A stretch of 64,000 bases of DNA, taken from DASUXY01 sp036377675 (GTDB taxonomy: Bacteria > Bacillota > Bacilli > Bacillales > Amphibacillaceae). This document shows positions 25,505-34,087 of the stretch, one piece after another. A model generated the notes under the pieces. That model did no database searches. It worked only from the letters and a program-made list of their open reading frames with translations, and was not told the origin of the DNA. The position numbers and the translations under genes are program-made. The stretch is taken from the NCBI GenBank assembly GCA_036377675.1, contig DASUXY010000023.1, positions 1-64,000 on the forward strand, in the 5' to 3' direction. Position 1 is the stretch's first letter, and each line of letters opens with the position of its first letter.

Positions 25505-25745
25505 CCGCATGAAATCAAGGTTTTTAAATTAGATTTCATGCGGTTTATTCATTTTAAAAGAGTTTTGTCCCATCCTTGTGTAGCACCAGTGGTTCGTTAC
25601 CTCTGGTGCTTTTTTAAGTATAGTCATACTTAAAAGCAAACGCTGTGGATTAGTTACCCAGCCTCTTTGTCTGTTTATGTACGTTTACGGTATAAGAAAA
25701 TCCCATTGAGTAAACATTTTTTATTTGTTTACTCAATGGGGAGTA
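25505..25745. terminator. Three successive hairpins between convergent HAD and serA genes
   Basis: Stem 1: CCGCATGAAATC and GATTTCATGCGG (about 25507-25545). Stem 2: AGCACCAG (25582-25589) and CTGGTGCT (25603-25610) with T-run, a + strand terminator. Stem 3: CCCATTGAGTAAACA (25702-25716) and TGTTTACTCAATGGG (25726-25740), best placed to end the minus-strand serA transcript. Nothing else was seen in this 364-bp gap. Confidence 0.75.
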
Positions 25746-25792
25746 TGGCAAACATAACTGTATATTAAAATCCGCTACCATTTAAAAGTGTT

Positions 25793-27376
25793 TTATAAAT
25801 CAACTGCAGTTACTTCAAAGATTTCTTCCATACCTTTTAATCGTTCTAATGCTTGATCGTCGACATGTTTATCGACTTTTAAGAGCATAATGGCTCGGCC
25901 TCCAGCGTCGAGGCGATCCACTTGCATCGTCGCTATGTTGACATCGTGTTCAGCTAAAAGAATTCCCATTCGTCCAATGACACCTGGTTGGTCATAATGG
26001 TGAATAGCGATAATATGTCCTTCTGGTGTAACGTCGACGCGATAATCATCGACTTTAACGATTCTTGCGCCTAAACCATTGAGTAAAGTACCTGATACCT
26101 TTCGCTTTTCGGAAGGTGTTTCGATTTCTACCGTTAGTAAGTTTGTGAACCCTTTTGTTGAGCTCGTTTTATTTTCGTGTACGGTAATTCCTTTTTTCTC
26201 TGCTAAATAAAGGGCATTGACATCGTTGACGTGGTCACCGAGATGACGTTTCAAAATGCCTTTTACTGCATTTCGTGTTAACGGTGCAACTTCCATTTCT
26301 GATAAATCGCCTGAGTAATAAATATTAATTTTTTTAACGGCTTCATCTGTTAAGTGAATGAGAAATTGACCTAATTTTTCAGCTAAATTGAAATAAGGTT
26401 CAATTTTATTCATCAGTTCTTTAGAGAGAGATGGAAGGTTAACCGGATTACTTACGGTCTCTCCATTTAATAGGCTGACGACATCATGACTGACATCGAT
26501 CGCGACGTTTTCTTGTGCTTCAATTGTGCTCGCGCCAAGGTGAGGCGTAACAACGACTTGTGGTAATTCTAAAAGTTTGTGATTTTTAATTGGTTCTTCT
26601 TCAAAAACGTCGAGGGCGGCTCCAGCAATTTGTTCTGATGCAATCGCGTCGTACAAGGCATCTTCATCGATAATACCTCCGCGTGCACAGTTAATAATTT
26701 GCGCGTTTGGCTTCATGCGCTCAAAAGCTTCAGCGTCGATCAAATGTTTTGTCTCTTTTAAAAGCGGCGTATGAACCGTTACGAAATCGGCTACTTCTAA
26801 AACCTCTTCTAGTGTGCCGTGGGCGATCCCCAGTTTTTCAGCCTTTTCTTTTGTCAAAAATGGATCGTAAGCAATGACATTCATTCGTTGTCCTTTTGCT
26901 CGGTAAGCGACTTCAGTACCAATTCGGCCGAGGCCGACAATGCCGAGTGTTTTTCCTTTTAACTCAACGCCGACGTATTTGCTTCGTTCCCATTTGTTAT
27001 TTTTTAAGGCGTAATGAGCTTGTGGTATATTTCGAGAAAGTGCCATAATCATCGCCATCGTATGTTCGGCGGCGGAATTTGTATTGGCGTTTGGCGCATT
27101 AACGACGATAATTCCTCGTTCGGTTGCAGCATCTAAATCGATGTTATCGACACCAACCCCTGCTCGACCGATAATTTTTAATCGGGACGCTTTTTCAATC
27201 ACTTGTCGCGTGACGTTTGTTTGACTTCTCACTAATAAAGCATCAAAATCAGCAATACGCTCTTCTAATTGTTCGGGACTCATTTCAGTATCGATGACAA
27301 CTTCGATATTGTCTGCATCACGTAAAGGTTGAATTCCCTCTTCATTTAACGGATCCGTAATTAAAACTTTGAACAT
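25793..27376 (-). CDS. serA: D-3-phosphoglycerate dehydrogenase SerA
   Basis: A 527-aa enzyme catalysing the first step of serine synthesis. ATG 27376 has AGGAGG ten bases upstream; 30 upstream in-frame codons belong to the preceding gene's end. The N-terminal substrate and Rossmann domains show GRAGVGVDNID, LGIVGLGRIG and catalytic His in VTPHLGAST. An intervening ASB domain (about 320-450) and a C-terminal ACT domain (HYDQPGVIGRMG) make it the long, serine-sensing type. It lies 20 bp after a class V aminotransferase gene on the same strand. Confidence 0.96.
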   Translation of the reverse strand: MFKVLITDPLNEEGIQPLRDADNIEVVIDTEMSPEQLEERIADFDALLVRSQTNVTRQVIEKASRLKIIGRAGVGVDNIDLDAATERGIIVVNAPNANTNSAAEHTMAMIMALSRNIPQAHYALKNNKWERSKYVGVELKGKTLGIVGLGRIGTEVAYRAKGQRMNVIAYDPFLTKEKAEKLGIAHGTLEEVLEVADFVTVHTPLLKETKHLIDAEAFERMKPNAQIINCARGGIIDEDALYDAIASEQIAGAALDVFEEEPIKNHKLLELPQVVVTPHLGASTIEAQENVAIDVSHDVVSLLNGETVSNPVNLPSLSKELMNKIEPYFNLAEKLGQFLIHLTDEAVKKINIYYSGDLSEMEVAPLTRNAVKGILKRHLGDHVNDVNALYLAEKKGITVHENKTSSTKGFTNLLTVEIETPSEKRKVSGTLLNGLGARIVKVDDYRVDVTPEGHIIAIHHYDQPGVIGRMGILLAEHDVNIATMQVDRLDAGGRAIMLLKVDKHVDDQALERLKGMEEIFEVTAVDL

Positions 27377-27395
27377 GATGTTACATCCTCCTGTG

Positions 27396-28550
27396 TTATT
27401 CGGTTTGAGATAAGTATAGTTCTTGGGCGGCTCGTGTACCTTGACCAAGTTCGATTGATTTACCAATCTTTTGTAAGCCGATTTCTATGAGGCTAATGTA
27501 CTGTAAGACATCAGCAGGAAAACAAAATCCTAAATGACCGACGCGGAAAATTTTCCCTTTCAATTGCTTTTGGCCACCGGCTAAGACGAGTTCAAAGTCA
27601 TCTTTTAACACTTTTCGTAATTCATCCGCTTCAAAATCATTTGGTTGAATAGACGTTACAGTAGGTGATGCTGATTCATCCGTTGTAAGGAGCGGAATAT
27701 CCAGTGCTTTAAAAGCTGCTCGTGTCATTTTCATCATCAATTGATGTCTCTCATAGACGTTTTCGAGTCCTTCTTTTAAAAATAACTGAAGTACTTGATC
27801 TAGTCCAAATAATAATGATAATGCTGGTGTAAATGGTGTTGAGTTGTCAACAATTTTTGATTGATATTTGTTTAAATCGAGATAAAATCTCGGATGTTTA
27901 TTTTCTTTAATCGTTTTCCAAGCACGTTCACTTGCTGCAACAAATGTCAGTCCAGGCGGAAGCATGAATGCTTTTTGGGATCCTGTTACTAATACATCAA
28001 TGCCCCATTCATCCATCTTCGTTTCAACAGCACCTACACAAGATACACCGTCAACAACAAAGAGAGCTTCGGATGTTTCATGAACGGCTTTTGCAAGTTG
28101 TGGAATCGGGTTTAAAATACCGGTAGAAGTTTCACAATATGTGCTATAAACAGCTCGAATGTTTGGATTTTCTTCCATATACTGTTTCACTTGTTCAGGT
28201 GAAGCTGCTTTACCCCATTCAATATCCATACGGTGAACTTTTGTTCCGTACGTATCACAAATTTGTGCGAAACGGTCGCCAAAAGATCCGGTAACGATGA
28301 CTAATACTTCATCACCTGGTTCAACGAGATTGACGACGGCTGTTTCTAATCCTGCGGTTCCACTGCCGGCAATAATGGCGACATCTTGCTTCGTTCCAAA
28401 CACCTTCTTCAAGTTCGGTTGGATGCGTTCGAGTAATTGTTCCGTTTCCTCATTACGATGTCCTACCATTGGCTGACTCATCGCCCGTTGTACACTCGGT
28501 GGAATCGGGCTTGGACCAGGAATTCGTAATAGTTGTTGTTCTGTTAACAT
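27396..28550 (-). CDS. Class V aminotransferase, probably phosphoserine or alanine-glyoxylate type
   Basis: A 384-aa PLP enzyme. N-terminal RIPGPSPIPPSV and MVGHRNEE are typical of the alanine-glyoxylate/SerC-like group; PLP lysine is in VTGSQKAFMLPPGL, and GSGTAGLE binds phosphate. The C-terminal VGHLGF is conserved. Because it precedes serA by 20 bp in one operon, it most likely supplies the transamination step of serine synthesis or interconverts serine and pyruvate/glyoxylate. The exact substrate needs testing. RBS GGAAGGAG precedes the ATG. Confidence 0.8.
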   Translation of the reverse strand: MLTEQQLLRIPGPSPIPPSVQRAMSQPMVGHRNEETEQLLERIQPNLKKVFGTKQDVAIIAGSGTAGLETAVVNLVEPGDEVLVIVTGSFGDRFAQICDTYGTKVHRMDIEWGKAASPEQVKQYMEENPNIRAVYSTYCETSTGILNPIPQLAKAVHETSEALFVVDGVSCVGAVETKMDEWGIDVLVTGSQKAFMLPPGLTFVAASERAWKTIKENKHPRFYLDLNKYQSKIVDNSTPFTPALSLLFGLDQVLQLFLKEGLENVYERHQLMMKMTRAAFKALDIPLLTTDESASPTVTSIQPNDFEADELRKVLKDDFELVLAGGQKQLKGKIFRVGHLGFCFPADVLQYISLIEIGLQKIGKSIELGQGTRAAQELYLSQTE

Positions 28551-28597
28551 GATTGTTTTCTCCTTCCTCGTAGTAAAATAAATATGTGATTCATGAT

Positions 28598-28690
28598 TCT
28601 TTTTAATATTGAAGTCTTCCGAAAAAAGTAAACAAAGTTATTTGTTAGGGACTTCACAAATTAAATTATACGTCATTTTTGTAACATTTT
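28598..28690 (-). promoter_or_regulatory. Promoter and leader of the aminotransferase-serA operon
   Basis: Reading leftward, a perfect TATAAT -10 lies at 28670-28665 with a poor -35 (TACAAA). The ~100-nt leader contains a weak stem GAAGTC/GACTTC. No T-box or known serine riboswitch motif was seen. Confidence 0.45.
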
Positions 28691-28751
28691 GTAGTATCGT
28701 TTTTAAGATTTATTCAGTTGATGCGTTTATTTTAAACATGTGGAACGTTTT

Positions 28752-29975
28752 TTAAACATACCAAGAACGAACTTTTTCATCAGTTGGTAATAAATAGGTC
28801 ACCATCCCTAGTAGGGGAAGCAGTGATACACCAATCATTGTTGGCGTAAGTCCGAATTGGTCAATGAACGTTCCTAGTGCGACTGAACCGATGGCGCCCA
28901 TACCAAAAGCTAAACCAACAATTAATCCAGACATCGTGCCAATTTTACCAGGAACAAGTTCTTGGGCATAGACGACAGATACCGAAAAACTAGCCATTAA
29001 AAGAAAGCCGATGAGAGCAAGGAAAATCATTGCCCCGATCGCTCCTATGTACGGTAAAGCTAGGGCGAGCGGTGCGGGAATGAGAAAAGATAAAAAAATG
29101 ACTGTCCGTTTTCCGAACCGATCGGCTAAAGGTCCACCAAAAAAAGTTCCTGCAGCTCCCATGAATAAAAATAGAAAAATATACATTTGTGCTTGAGCAA
29201 TCGATAACTCATACGTGTCAATGGCGTAAAAGGCATAGAAGTTAGAAATAGCACTAATATACCATGAACGCGCAAAAACGAGAAAGACGAGTATCGTAAT
29301 CGCCCACTTAATGGACGTTGACATCTTGTGATCACGCTGTTGAGTTGCCAACGTATTATGTAGAGCGATTTCGGGCAACTGCTTTTTATACCACTTAGCA
29401 ATGTACAGCAAAAAAACGACGGCAAGACTAGCAATAAACGTAAACCAAATGGCTCCGAATTGTCCTAAAGGAACTAAAATTAAAGCGGTAATGACAGGGG
29501 CGAGTGCTTGCCCTGTATTGCCACCAACTTGGAAAATGGACTGTGATAAACCACGTTTCGGACCTGCTGCAAGAAAGGCAACACGTGATCCTTCAGGATG
29601 AAAAATGGCTGATCCTAGTCCGATAAATAAGACGCTAATAAGAATAGTCGCAAAGTTAGGAGCAAAGGCGAGCCCTAGCATCCCGAACATACTGCTTGTT
29701 AAACCTAAAGGTAGTGCATAAGGCATTGGGCGTTGATCTGTATACATGCCGACGACGGGCTGCATCACGGAAGAAACCATATTCAGTGTAAAAGCGATTA
29801 GTCCGAGTTGTGTAAAGGATAGCCCTAATGAACGTTCCAAAATCGGAAACATTGCTGGAATAACTGCTTGTAGAGAGTCATTTAGCAAATGACAAATACC
29901 AATAATAAATAAAATGGAGTATACGGGTCGTCCATCCTGATTTACAGACGTATTCCTTTGTAAAGACTTCTCCAT
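28752..29975 (-). CDS. MFS exporter, fosmidomycin-resistance (Fsr) type
   Basis: A 407-aa major facilitator with twelve predicted helices. N-terminal ICHLLNDSLQAVIPAMFPIL is the Fsr signature, and GSAIFHPEGSRVAFLAAG follows, as in fosmidomycin-resistance proteins. RBS AAAGGGG precedes the ATG. It probably exports a drug or phosphonate-like compound. It is a single gene; downstream lies the aminotransferase-serA operon, which has its own promoter. Confidence 0.88.
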   Translation of the reverse strand: MEKSLQRNTSVNQDGRPVYSILFIIGICHLLNDSLQAVIPAMFPILERSLGLSFTQLGLIAFTLNMVSSVMQPVVGMYTDQRPMPYALPLGLTSSMFGMLGLAFAPNFATILISVLFIGLGSAIFHPEGSRVAFLAAGPKRGLSQSIFQVGGNTGQALAPVITALILVPLGQFGAIWFTFIASLAVVFLLYIAKWYKKQLPEIALHNTLATQQRDHKMSTSIKWAITILVFLVFARSWYISAISNFYAFYAIDTYELSIAQAQMYIFLFLFMGAAGTFFGGPLADRFGKRTVIFLSFLIPAPLALALPYIGAIGAMIFLALIGFLLMASFSVSVVYAQELVPGKIGTMSGLIVGLAFGMGAIGSVALGTFIDQFGLTPTMIGVSLLPLLGMVTYLLPTDEKVRSWYV

Positions 29976-30128
29976 AGTAGCCCCTTTCTTTAAATGTATC
30001 GACGATGAAGCAGCACGAATATTTATTCATTCCTATAGTCGATTTCAAAGCATATTATGTTAGCATTATAGCGTATTGGGAAAAATTTAGAAAGGGATGC
30101 GGTCTAATTATTTTATCATTTCATTATA

Positions 30129-30170
30129 TAAAAAAACGGTCACTTGTTCATCTTTACCAAGCGACCGTTA
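30129..30170 (-). terminator. Terminator after the first YjcZ pair
   Basis: On the minus strand, AACGGTCGCTTG pairs with CAAGTGACCGTT, followed by seven T (forward 30129-30135). It lies 19 bp past the stop of the YjcZ gene at 30189. Confidence 0.8.
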
Positions 30171-30188
30171 CCGTCTTCTACATGTTAT

Positions 30189-30335
30189 TTAAAACCAAGC
30201 TGCACCAACGATGATCAGCAAGATAAATAGGACGACAATCAAGGCGAATCCGCCACCATATCCTTTCCCGCAATATGAACCATATCCATAACCGTAATCG
30301 TGACCATAACTACATTTACCATAACCATAACCCAT
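30189..30335 (-). CDS. YjcZ-family sporulation protein, long Gly/Tyr-rich form (48 aa)
   Basis: A small protein too short for most gene callers. N-terminal MGYGYGKCSYGHDYGYGYG carries Gly-Tyr repeats and two Cys. The C-terminal hydrophobic helix FALIVVLFILLIIVG is the YjcZ signature; B. subtilis YjcZ-like proteins are made in the developing spore. RBS AAAGGAGG precedes the ATG at 30335. It is the second gene of a short-long pair and 26 bp after its partner. Confidence 0.9.
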   Translation of the reverse strand: MGYGYGKCSYGHDYGYGYGSYCGKGYGGGFALIVVLFILLIIVGAAWF

Positions 30336-30361
30336 TATAAATCCTCCTTTCTTAATTTATT

Positions 30362-30469
30362 TTAGAACCAACCGACATAAGCGGTCCCTACAATAATTAA
30401 CAAGATAAATAATACGACAATTAATGCGAAACCACCGCCATATCCTCCGTAAGCACCAGAATCACTCAT
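30362..30469 (-). CDS. YjcZ-family sporulation protein, short form (35 aa)
   Basis: MSDSGAYGGYGGGF is followed by the hydrophobic YjcZ helix ALIVVLFILLIIVGTAYVGWF. RBS GGAGGTG precedes the ATG at 30469. A sigma-K-like promoter lies at 30502-30527, so the pair is probably made late in the mother cell. Confidence 0.88.
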   Translation of the reverse strand: MSDSGAYGGYGGGFALIVVLFILLIIVGTAYVGWF

Positions 30470-30501
30470 ACATTGAACACCTCCACACGTACATTTGTTA
30501 T

Positions 30502-30527
30502 TAATATATGTTAGTCAGGTAATCGGT
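30502..30527 (-). promoter_or_regulatory. Sigma-K-like promoter of YjcZ pair 1
   Basis: On the minus strand, AC (-35) is 15 bases before CATATATTA (-10), matching CATANNNTA. It lies 33 bp upstream of the short yjcZ gene. Confidence 0.55.
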
Positions 30528-30620
30528 GATAAGGACACGATCCCATCTTCCGCGTTTTAGGCGCAAAAGTTTATCATCATTACTAGCAATGATGTTGCAA
30601 ACGTAAAATCCTTTATACAG

Positions 30621-30664
30621 TAAAGATGCTAGTCCGTCTATCGCTTTATTTGGCTAGCATCTTT
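30621..30664. repeat. Inverted repeat in the gap between YjcZ pairs
   Basis: TAAAGATGCTAG (30621-30632) and CTAGCATCTTTA (30653-30664) are perfect 12-bp arms with a 20-base loop. T-runs are poor on both strands. It may end the transcript of pair 2 (stop at 30823). The rest of the 30470-30822 gap shows nothing recognisable. Confidence 0.55.
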
Positions 30665-30822
30665 ATAGGTGAAGATGATCAATATGAAATGATGAACGAT
30701 GTTGTAGCAAACAATAAATATTTTCTGGAAAATTTCCAATCAATATTTACTATCGTAATTTGCATGAATCATTTATCATCCGTCAAGTATATCTGTCGTT
30801 TCCGAATGGCTTCACTTAGTAC

Positions 30823-30993
30823 TTAGTAGGCGAAGCAAATAGCACCAATAACGATCAATAGAATGAACAAGACAACGATTAGTGCAAATCCATTTCCGTA
30901 ATGAGAACCACCACACTTATAACCTGCTCCATGTTGTCCCCCATAACCGTATCCTCCGTGACAGTATCCACCTCTTCCAAAACCAAATCCCAT
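30823..30993 (-). CDS. YjcZ-family sporulation protein, long Cys-containing form (56 aa)
   Basis: Gly/Tyr/His-rich start (MGFGFGRGGYCHGGYGYGG, with Cys11 and a later KCGG) followed by the YjcZ helix FALIVVLFILLIVIG. RBS AAGGAGG precedes the ATG at 30993. It follows its short partner by 23 bp. The Cys residues are shared with the long member of pair 1 and could form cross-links in the coat (inference). Confidence 0.9.
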   Translation of the reverse strand: MGFGFGRGGYCHGGYGYGGQHGAGYKCGGSHYGNGFALIVVLFILLIVIGAICFAY

Positions 30994-31016
30994 TTTAATT
31001 CCTCCTTAGACTTTGA

Positions 31017-31121
31017 CTAGTATCCGACATAGGATGTACCTATGACGATGAGTAGGATAAACAGAACGACAATTAATGCGAATCCATTACCATATCCATA
31101 TCCACCAGAAGCTCCACTCAT
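31017..31121 (-). CDS. YjcZ-family sporulation protein, short form (34 aa)
   Basis: MSGASGGYGYGYGNGF and the helix ALIVVLFILLIVIGTSYVGY are nearly the same as the short member of pair 1. RBS TAGGAGGTG precedes the ATG at 31121. A sigma-K-like promoter lies at 31151-31178. Confidence 0.88.
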   Translation of the reverse strand: MSGASGGYGYGNGFALIVVLFILLIVIGTSYVGY

Positions 31122-31150
31122 GTGAACGACACCTCCTATCTCTTTACCAT

Positions 31151-31178
31151 TAACATATGTAAGATGCATCTGTTTTGT
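31151..31178 (-). promoter_or_regulatory. Sigma-K-like promoter of YjcZ pair 2
   Basis: On the minus strand, AC is 17 bases before CATATGTTA (CATANNNTA), 30 bp upstream of the short yjcZ gene. Confidence 0.5.
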
Positions 31179-31423
31179 TTGGATAAATAACTATACAAAT
31201 ATTTGATTAGGCAGTAGTCTAATCTAACGTTTTGAAAAGTTCATTAGACCGTTTACGTTTGATGAAAAAAGTGAACGATATGAAAACGGCATGAGGCACA
31301 ATCAATGACCGCTTGATTCAGGTAGTGAAACATCATCAGCCTTTCATCTAATGGATCTGTCCTTTACGTGAAATGGCCATTGTACATATACTGTCGTATG
31401 GCTCATTTTATGGGGGTGAAAAA

Positions 31424-31699
31424 ATGACGGTTGGATATTATCACAATTTATGCCAACGTTATCGAGGAAGGGCTGTTGAAATAAAAACGAGTGACGGAAG
31501 ATCGCATCGGGGAATTATTCAGCGTGTAGATCGTCGCCACGTATATATGCAGCCTCTTGGTAGTCGGGGCATAGGTGGTTATGGATCTGGTTATTATGCG
31601 GGTGGTGGTTACCACTCATTTAGACGACGTGGATTTGGCTTTGGAATAGCACTGGGGACGATAATAGGCTTGACTTTGCTTCCATTCTTTTTTTGGTAA
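31424..31699 (+). CDS. Small Sm-like spore-associated protein (91 aa)
   Basis: ATG 31424 has GGGGGTG at 6 nt; the longer in-frame start lacks an RBS. The first half reads like an Sm fold (GRAVEIKTSDGRSHRGIIQRVDRRHVYMQPL). A Gly/Tyr-rich link follows (SRGIGGYGSGYYAGGG), then a C-terminal helix (IALGTIIGLTLLPFFFW). B. subtilis has small YuzF-like proteins of this layout. A CATATACTG motif with AC 17 bases upstream (about 31370-31392) hints at mother-cell expression. Function is unknown. Confidence 0.7.
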   Translation: MTVGYYHNLCQRYRGRAVEIKTSDGRSHRGIIQRVDRRHVYMQPLGSRGIGGYGSGYYAGGGYHSFRRRGFGFGIALGTIIGLTLLPFFFW

Positions 31700-31753
31700 A
31701 TAAAAATACTTGAAAGATGGCTAAAAAATAAACAGGTATCTCATGAAGTGAAC

Positions 31754-31800
31754 GGACTGACTCAATTAGCGAATTAAACCGTTGGTCAGTCCTTATTTAT
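31754..31800 (+). terminator. Weak terminator-like hairpin
   Basis: GGACTGAC (31754-31761) pairs with GTCAGTCC (31785-31792), followed by TTATTTATTTT. It lies 55 bp past the Sm-like gene. Confidence 0.5.
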
Positions 31801-31899
31801 TTTGAGGTTGCTTGAATAGATGTACAGCTCTATTTAAGCGGTTTATGTTTTAGTACGATGAGCGTATCGAATTACCAGCTTAATGTAAATTAGGGCAAC

Positions 31900-32688
31900 T
31901 TATAATGATTCGTTAATTTGGGCAATTTGTTGAGACGGTAATTTTAGCACGTCTACAAAAGGTAAATCAGTCGATAACATATATTGATTGACTAGATAAT
32001 AGCCGATACAATAGCCAAGCATGCGAGGGTACAAATGCAGACCGTATAAAATCGTTTGATGTTTGGGGTGGGATTGTGGAAGTTGTCTATTCGGCAAGAT
32101 GATCTTTTTCCATTTCCGTTCCAATTGATTCGTTGAATAATAAGATGTCCAGGGGGCGGTATATGATTTACCGAACCGTTTATAAACCGCGTATTCCGCT
32201 AAACCTTCAAGGATGATCGTGTCGATTAACGTATAGTCTGCTTCGTCTTTTTCATCATTAGCTAACCGACAAACGTGATTGTATTCATGTGTAAACAGTG
32301 CTCTTATTTCTTGTTCATCATGACCAGCAGATAGAAACAAAAATAATTTATCACGAAAAGCAAGACCCGACTTTCCATTATGTTCTCGTTTCAATTGTCG
32401 GTTGAATGGATCAGCGGGTAAAATAAAAATAGGAATATCAGGCCCTTTCCACTTATTCCTGAGAAGCTTTTCTTCTTGCTGTATGACTGTCCACACATTC
32501 TTTTCTTCTAAATTTTTCACGAGCCAGTCACTCTTTTCATAAGGTCGATGATACATGCCATGAGTAATTAAGTGTTGCTGGATGTCAGTCACTGATACGC
32601 CGGAAAAGTATTTTGTAAGCTTTCTACATATTTCAATCGGCTGATGATAACTCGTTCGTAACCAGTCATTTGTAGCAATCACACTCAT
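31900..32688 (-). CDS. yjaZ: YjaZ-like DUF2268 putative zinc protease
   Basis: A 262-aa protein with HEYNH (HExxH) in LFTHEYNHVCRLA and a downstream Glu in IILEGLAEYAV, giving a gluzincin-type zinc site. The last third, DLPFVDVLKLPSQQI, fits DUF2268, the family of B. subtilis YjaZ, a predicted Zn-dependent protease of unknown substrate. RBS GAGGTG precedes the ATG at 32688. A CATACAAT motif (minus strand, 32727-32720) resembles a sigma-E -10 box, so mother-cell expression is possible. Confidence 0.82.
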   Translation of the reverse strand: MSVIATNDWLRTSYHQPIEICRKLTKYFSGVSVTDIQQHLITHGMYHRPYEKSDWLVKNLEEKNVWTVIQQEEKLLRNKWKGPDIPIFILPADPFNRQLKREHNGKSGLAFRDKLFLFLSAGHDEQEIRALFTHEYNHVCRLANDEKDEADYTLIDTIILEGLAEYAVYKRFGKSYTAPWTSYYSTNQLERKWKKIILPNRQLPQSHPKHQTILYGLHLYPRMLGYCIGYYLVNQYMLSTDLPFVDVLKLPSQQIAQINESL

Positions 32689-32839
32689 ATTTACACCTCA
32701 CGTATATGTCGTATCTTATATTGTATGTTCTTTAATGAAAATGTTTATGAAAAAAGCGCAAAAATGTAGGACATCTAACCTGTTCAGAAAATGTTACGTT
32801 GAATACGATATAACAGGATTAAATAAGGGAGGTGGTATA

Positions 32840-33064
32840 ATGTTTCCTGGTAGACCGAGACGCCCTTTTCCGCCATCGTATCGACCGATGCCACCCCGAA
32901 GATTGCCGCATGGCGGAAGTCAATCGCCCACATCGAATTTAATGTCGATGTTTCAAACATCTGAGGGAAAAATGGATTTTGAAAAAATAACGGTGGCTGC
33001 TCAGCAAATGAACAAATTGTATCAAGAGTTCAGCCCGATAATTTCTAATTTCCTGAAGAGGTAG
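32840..33064 (+). CDS. YppG-like spore coat protein
   Basis: A 74-aa protein from ATG 32840 with GGGAGGTGG upstream; 35 earlier codons are not coding-like. N-terminal MFPGRPRRPFPPSYRPMPPRR is Pro/Arg-rich, and the C-terminal half is helical (KMDFEKITVAAQQMNKLYQEF, then SNFLKR). This Pro-rich start plus conserved helix is typical of YppG-family coat proteins. It lies in the late-sporulation cluster and ends before a strong terminator at 33258. Confidence 0.75.
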   Translation: MFPGRPRRPFPPSYRPMPPRRLPHGGSQSPTSNLMSMFQTSEGKMDFEKITVAAQQMNKLYQEFSPIISNFLKR

Positions 33065-33257
33065 AATGAATTCAATGGATAGGCAAGGGGATGGCCAGTA
33101 AGTAAAATATATGAGTAAATCAATTAAAAACAATCAATCTGCTACAAGGGATTTAGAAAAAATATCTTATGTTTAATCGAAGAGAAGACATGTCTAAATG
33201 ACCTAATATGAATGAGAATGAGAGATACATCGATTAAAAGATTAACTTCCATTTATT

Positions 33258-33303
33258 AAAAAGCCGGTGTCCCTTTTGTCAGGATGACGACCGGCTTTTT
33301 TTA
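33258..33303. terminator. Bidirectional terminator between yppG-like and hsp20 genes
   Basis: AAAAAGCCGGT (33258-33268) pairs with ACCGGCTTTTT (33290-33300), with T-runs on both strands. It separates convergent genes. Confidence 0.88.
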
Positions 33304-33333
33304 TTAATCATTATTTCGTTCATTGCCCCAGCA

Positions 33334-33789
33334 TTATTCATCGATATCGATCAAGTTTCGTTTAGGATTTTGTTTAGGGATGATCACTTTAAGCGTACCA
33401 TTAGTGTAAGTAGCTGTAATGTCATCTTTGGAAGCTGAAAATGGTAAAGTAATCCACCGCTCCATTCTCTGAAAGGATTGTTCTTTCGTTTTATCTTTTG
33501 TTACATCATTTGCTGCTTCCCATGTAGCTGTTTCTTGTGCGGCAATTCTTAAATGATTGTCGATGATTTCCAACTCTATTTGGTCACGTGGAACCCCTGG
33601 TAATTCAGCGTAAACGATGATTTCTGATTCGGTTTCATCGAGATCGACCCAAAATGGTTTTAACTTAAAAAAAGAATTGACTTGTTTAAATGAATGATTG
33701 AAAAAGGAATCCATTTGCTTCATTAAGTCGCGGAATGGTGACATATCGATATCGAATGGGTACCGCTGATTTTTCCGATCGGAACTCAC
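33334..33789 (-). CDS. Hsp20/alpha-crystallin protein, CotP-like
   Basis: A 151-aa small heat-shock protein from GTG 33789, with AGAGGTG six bases upstream; the longer frame to 34026 runs through the promoter. The alpha-crystallin domain spans about residues 55-145 (ESEIIVYAELPGVPRDQIELE, with TATYTNGTLKVIIPK near the end, A-x-x-x-n-G-x-L). A sigma-K-like promoter at 33822-33847 and coat-gene neighbours point to a spore coat role like CotM/CotP rather than general heat shock. Confidence 0.85.
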   Translation of the reverse strand: MSSDRKNQRYPFDIDMSPFRDLMKQMDSFFNHSFKQVNSFFKLKPFWVDLDETESEIIVYAELPGVPRDQIELEIIDNHLRIAAQETATWEAANDVTKDKTKEQSFQRMERWITLPFSASKDDITATYTNGTLKVIIPKQNPKRNLIDIDE

Positions 33790-33821
33790 TCTTTTCACCT
33801 CTTTAACTAATGTTATAGTAC

Positions 33822-33847
33822 TAACGTATGCCAAAAAAATAAAGAGT
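33822..33847 (-). promoter_or_regulatory. Sigma-K-like promoter of the hsp20 gene
   Basis: On the minus strand, AC is 15 bases before CATACGTTA (CATANNNTA), 33 bp upstream of the GTG start. Confidence 0.55.
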
Positions 33848-34024
33848 AGTGGGCATCCGTTGATCGCTTCATATGGTTGTAATTGCGTAATGATGTAGTA
33901 ACGCGTGAACAAGTGGTAGAGTGAATTCGTATGAAAGTTGGATCGTGTCTGAGTGGGTGTACAAGTGAGGGAAGTGTATTTGTACGCACAGAGCTCTGCG
34001 TATAAAAAACTATCGCATGTACGC

Positions 34025-34051
34025 ACGATTCATTGCCATTGGCATAATGTA
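34025..34051 (+). promoter_or_regulatory. Sigma-K-like promoter of the gerP-like gene
   Basis: AC (34025-34026) is 16 bases before CATAATGTA (34043-34051), matching the AC-N16-CATANNNTA pattern. The start codon at 34088 is 37 bp further. Confidence 0.6.
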
Positions 34052-34087
34052 AATTAAAGTCCTTCTTTATAAGGGAGTTGAAAAGAG

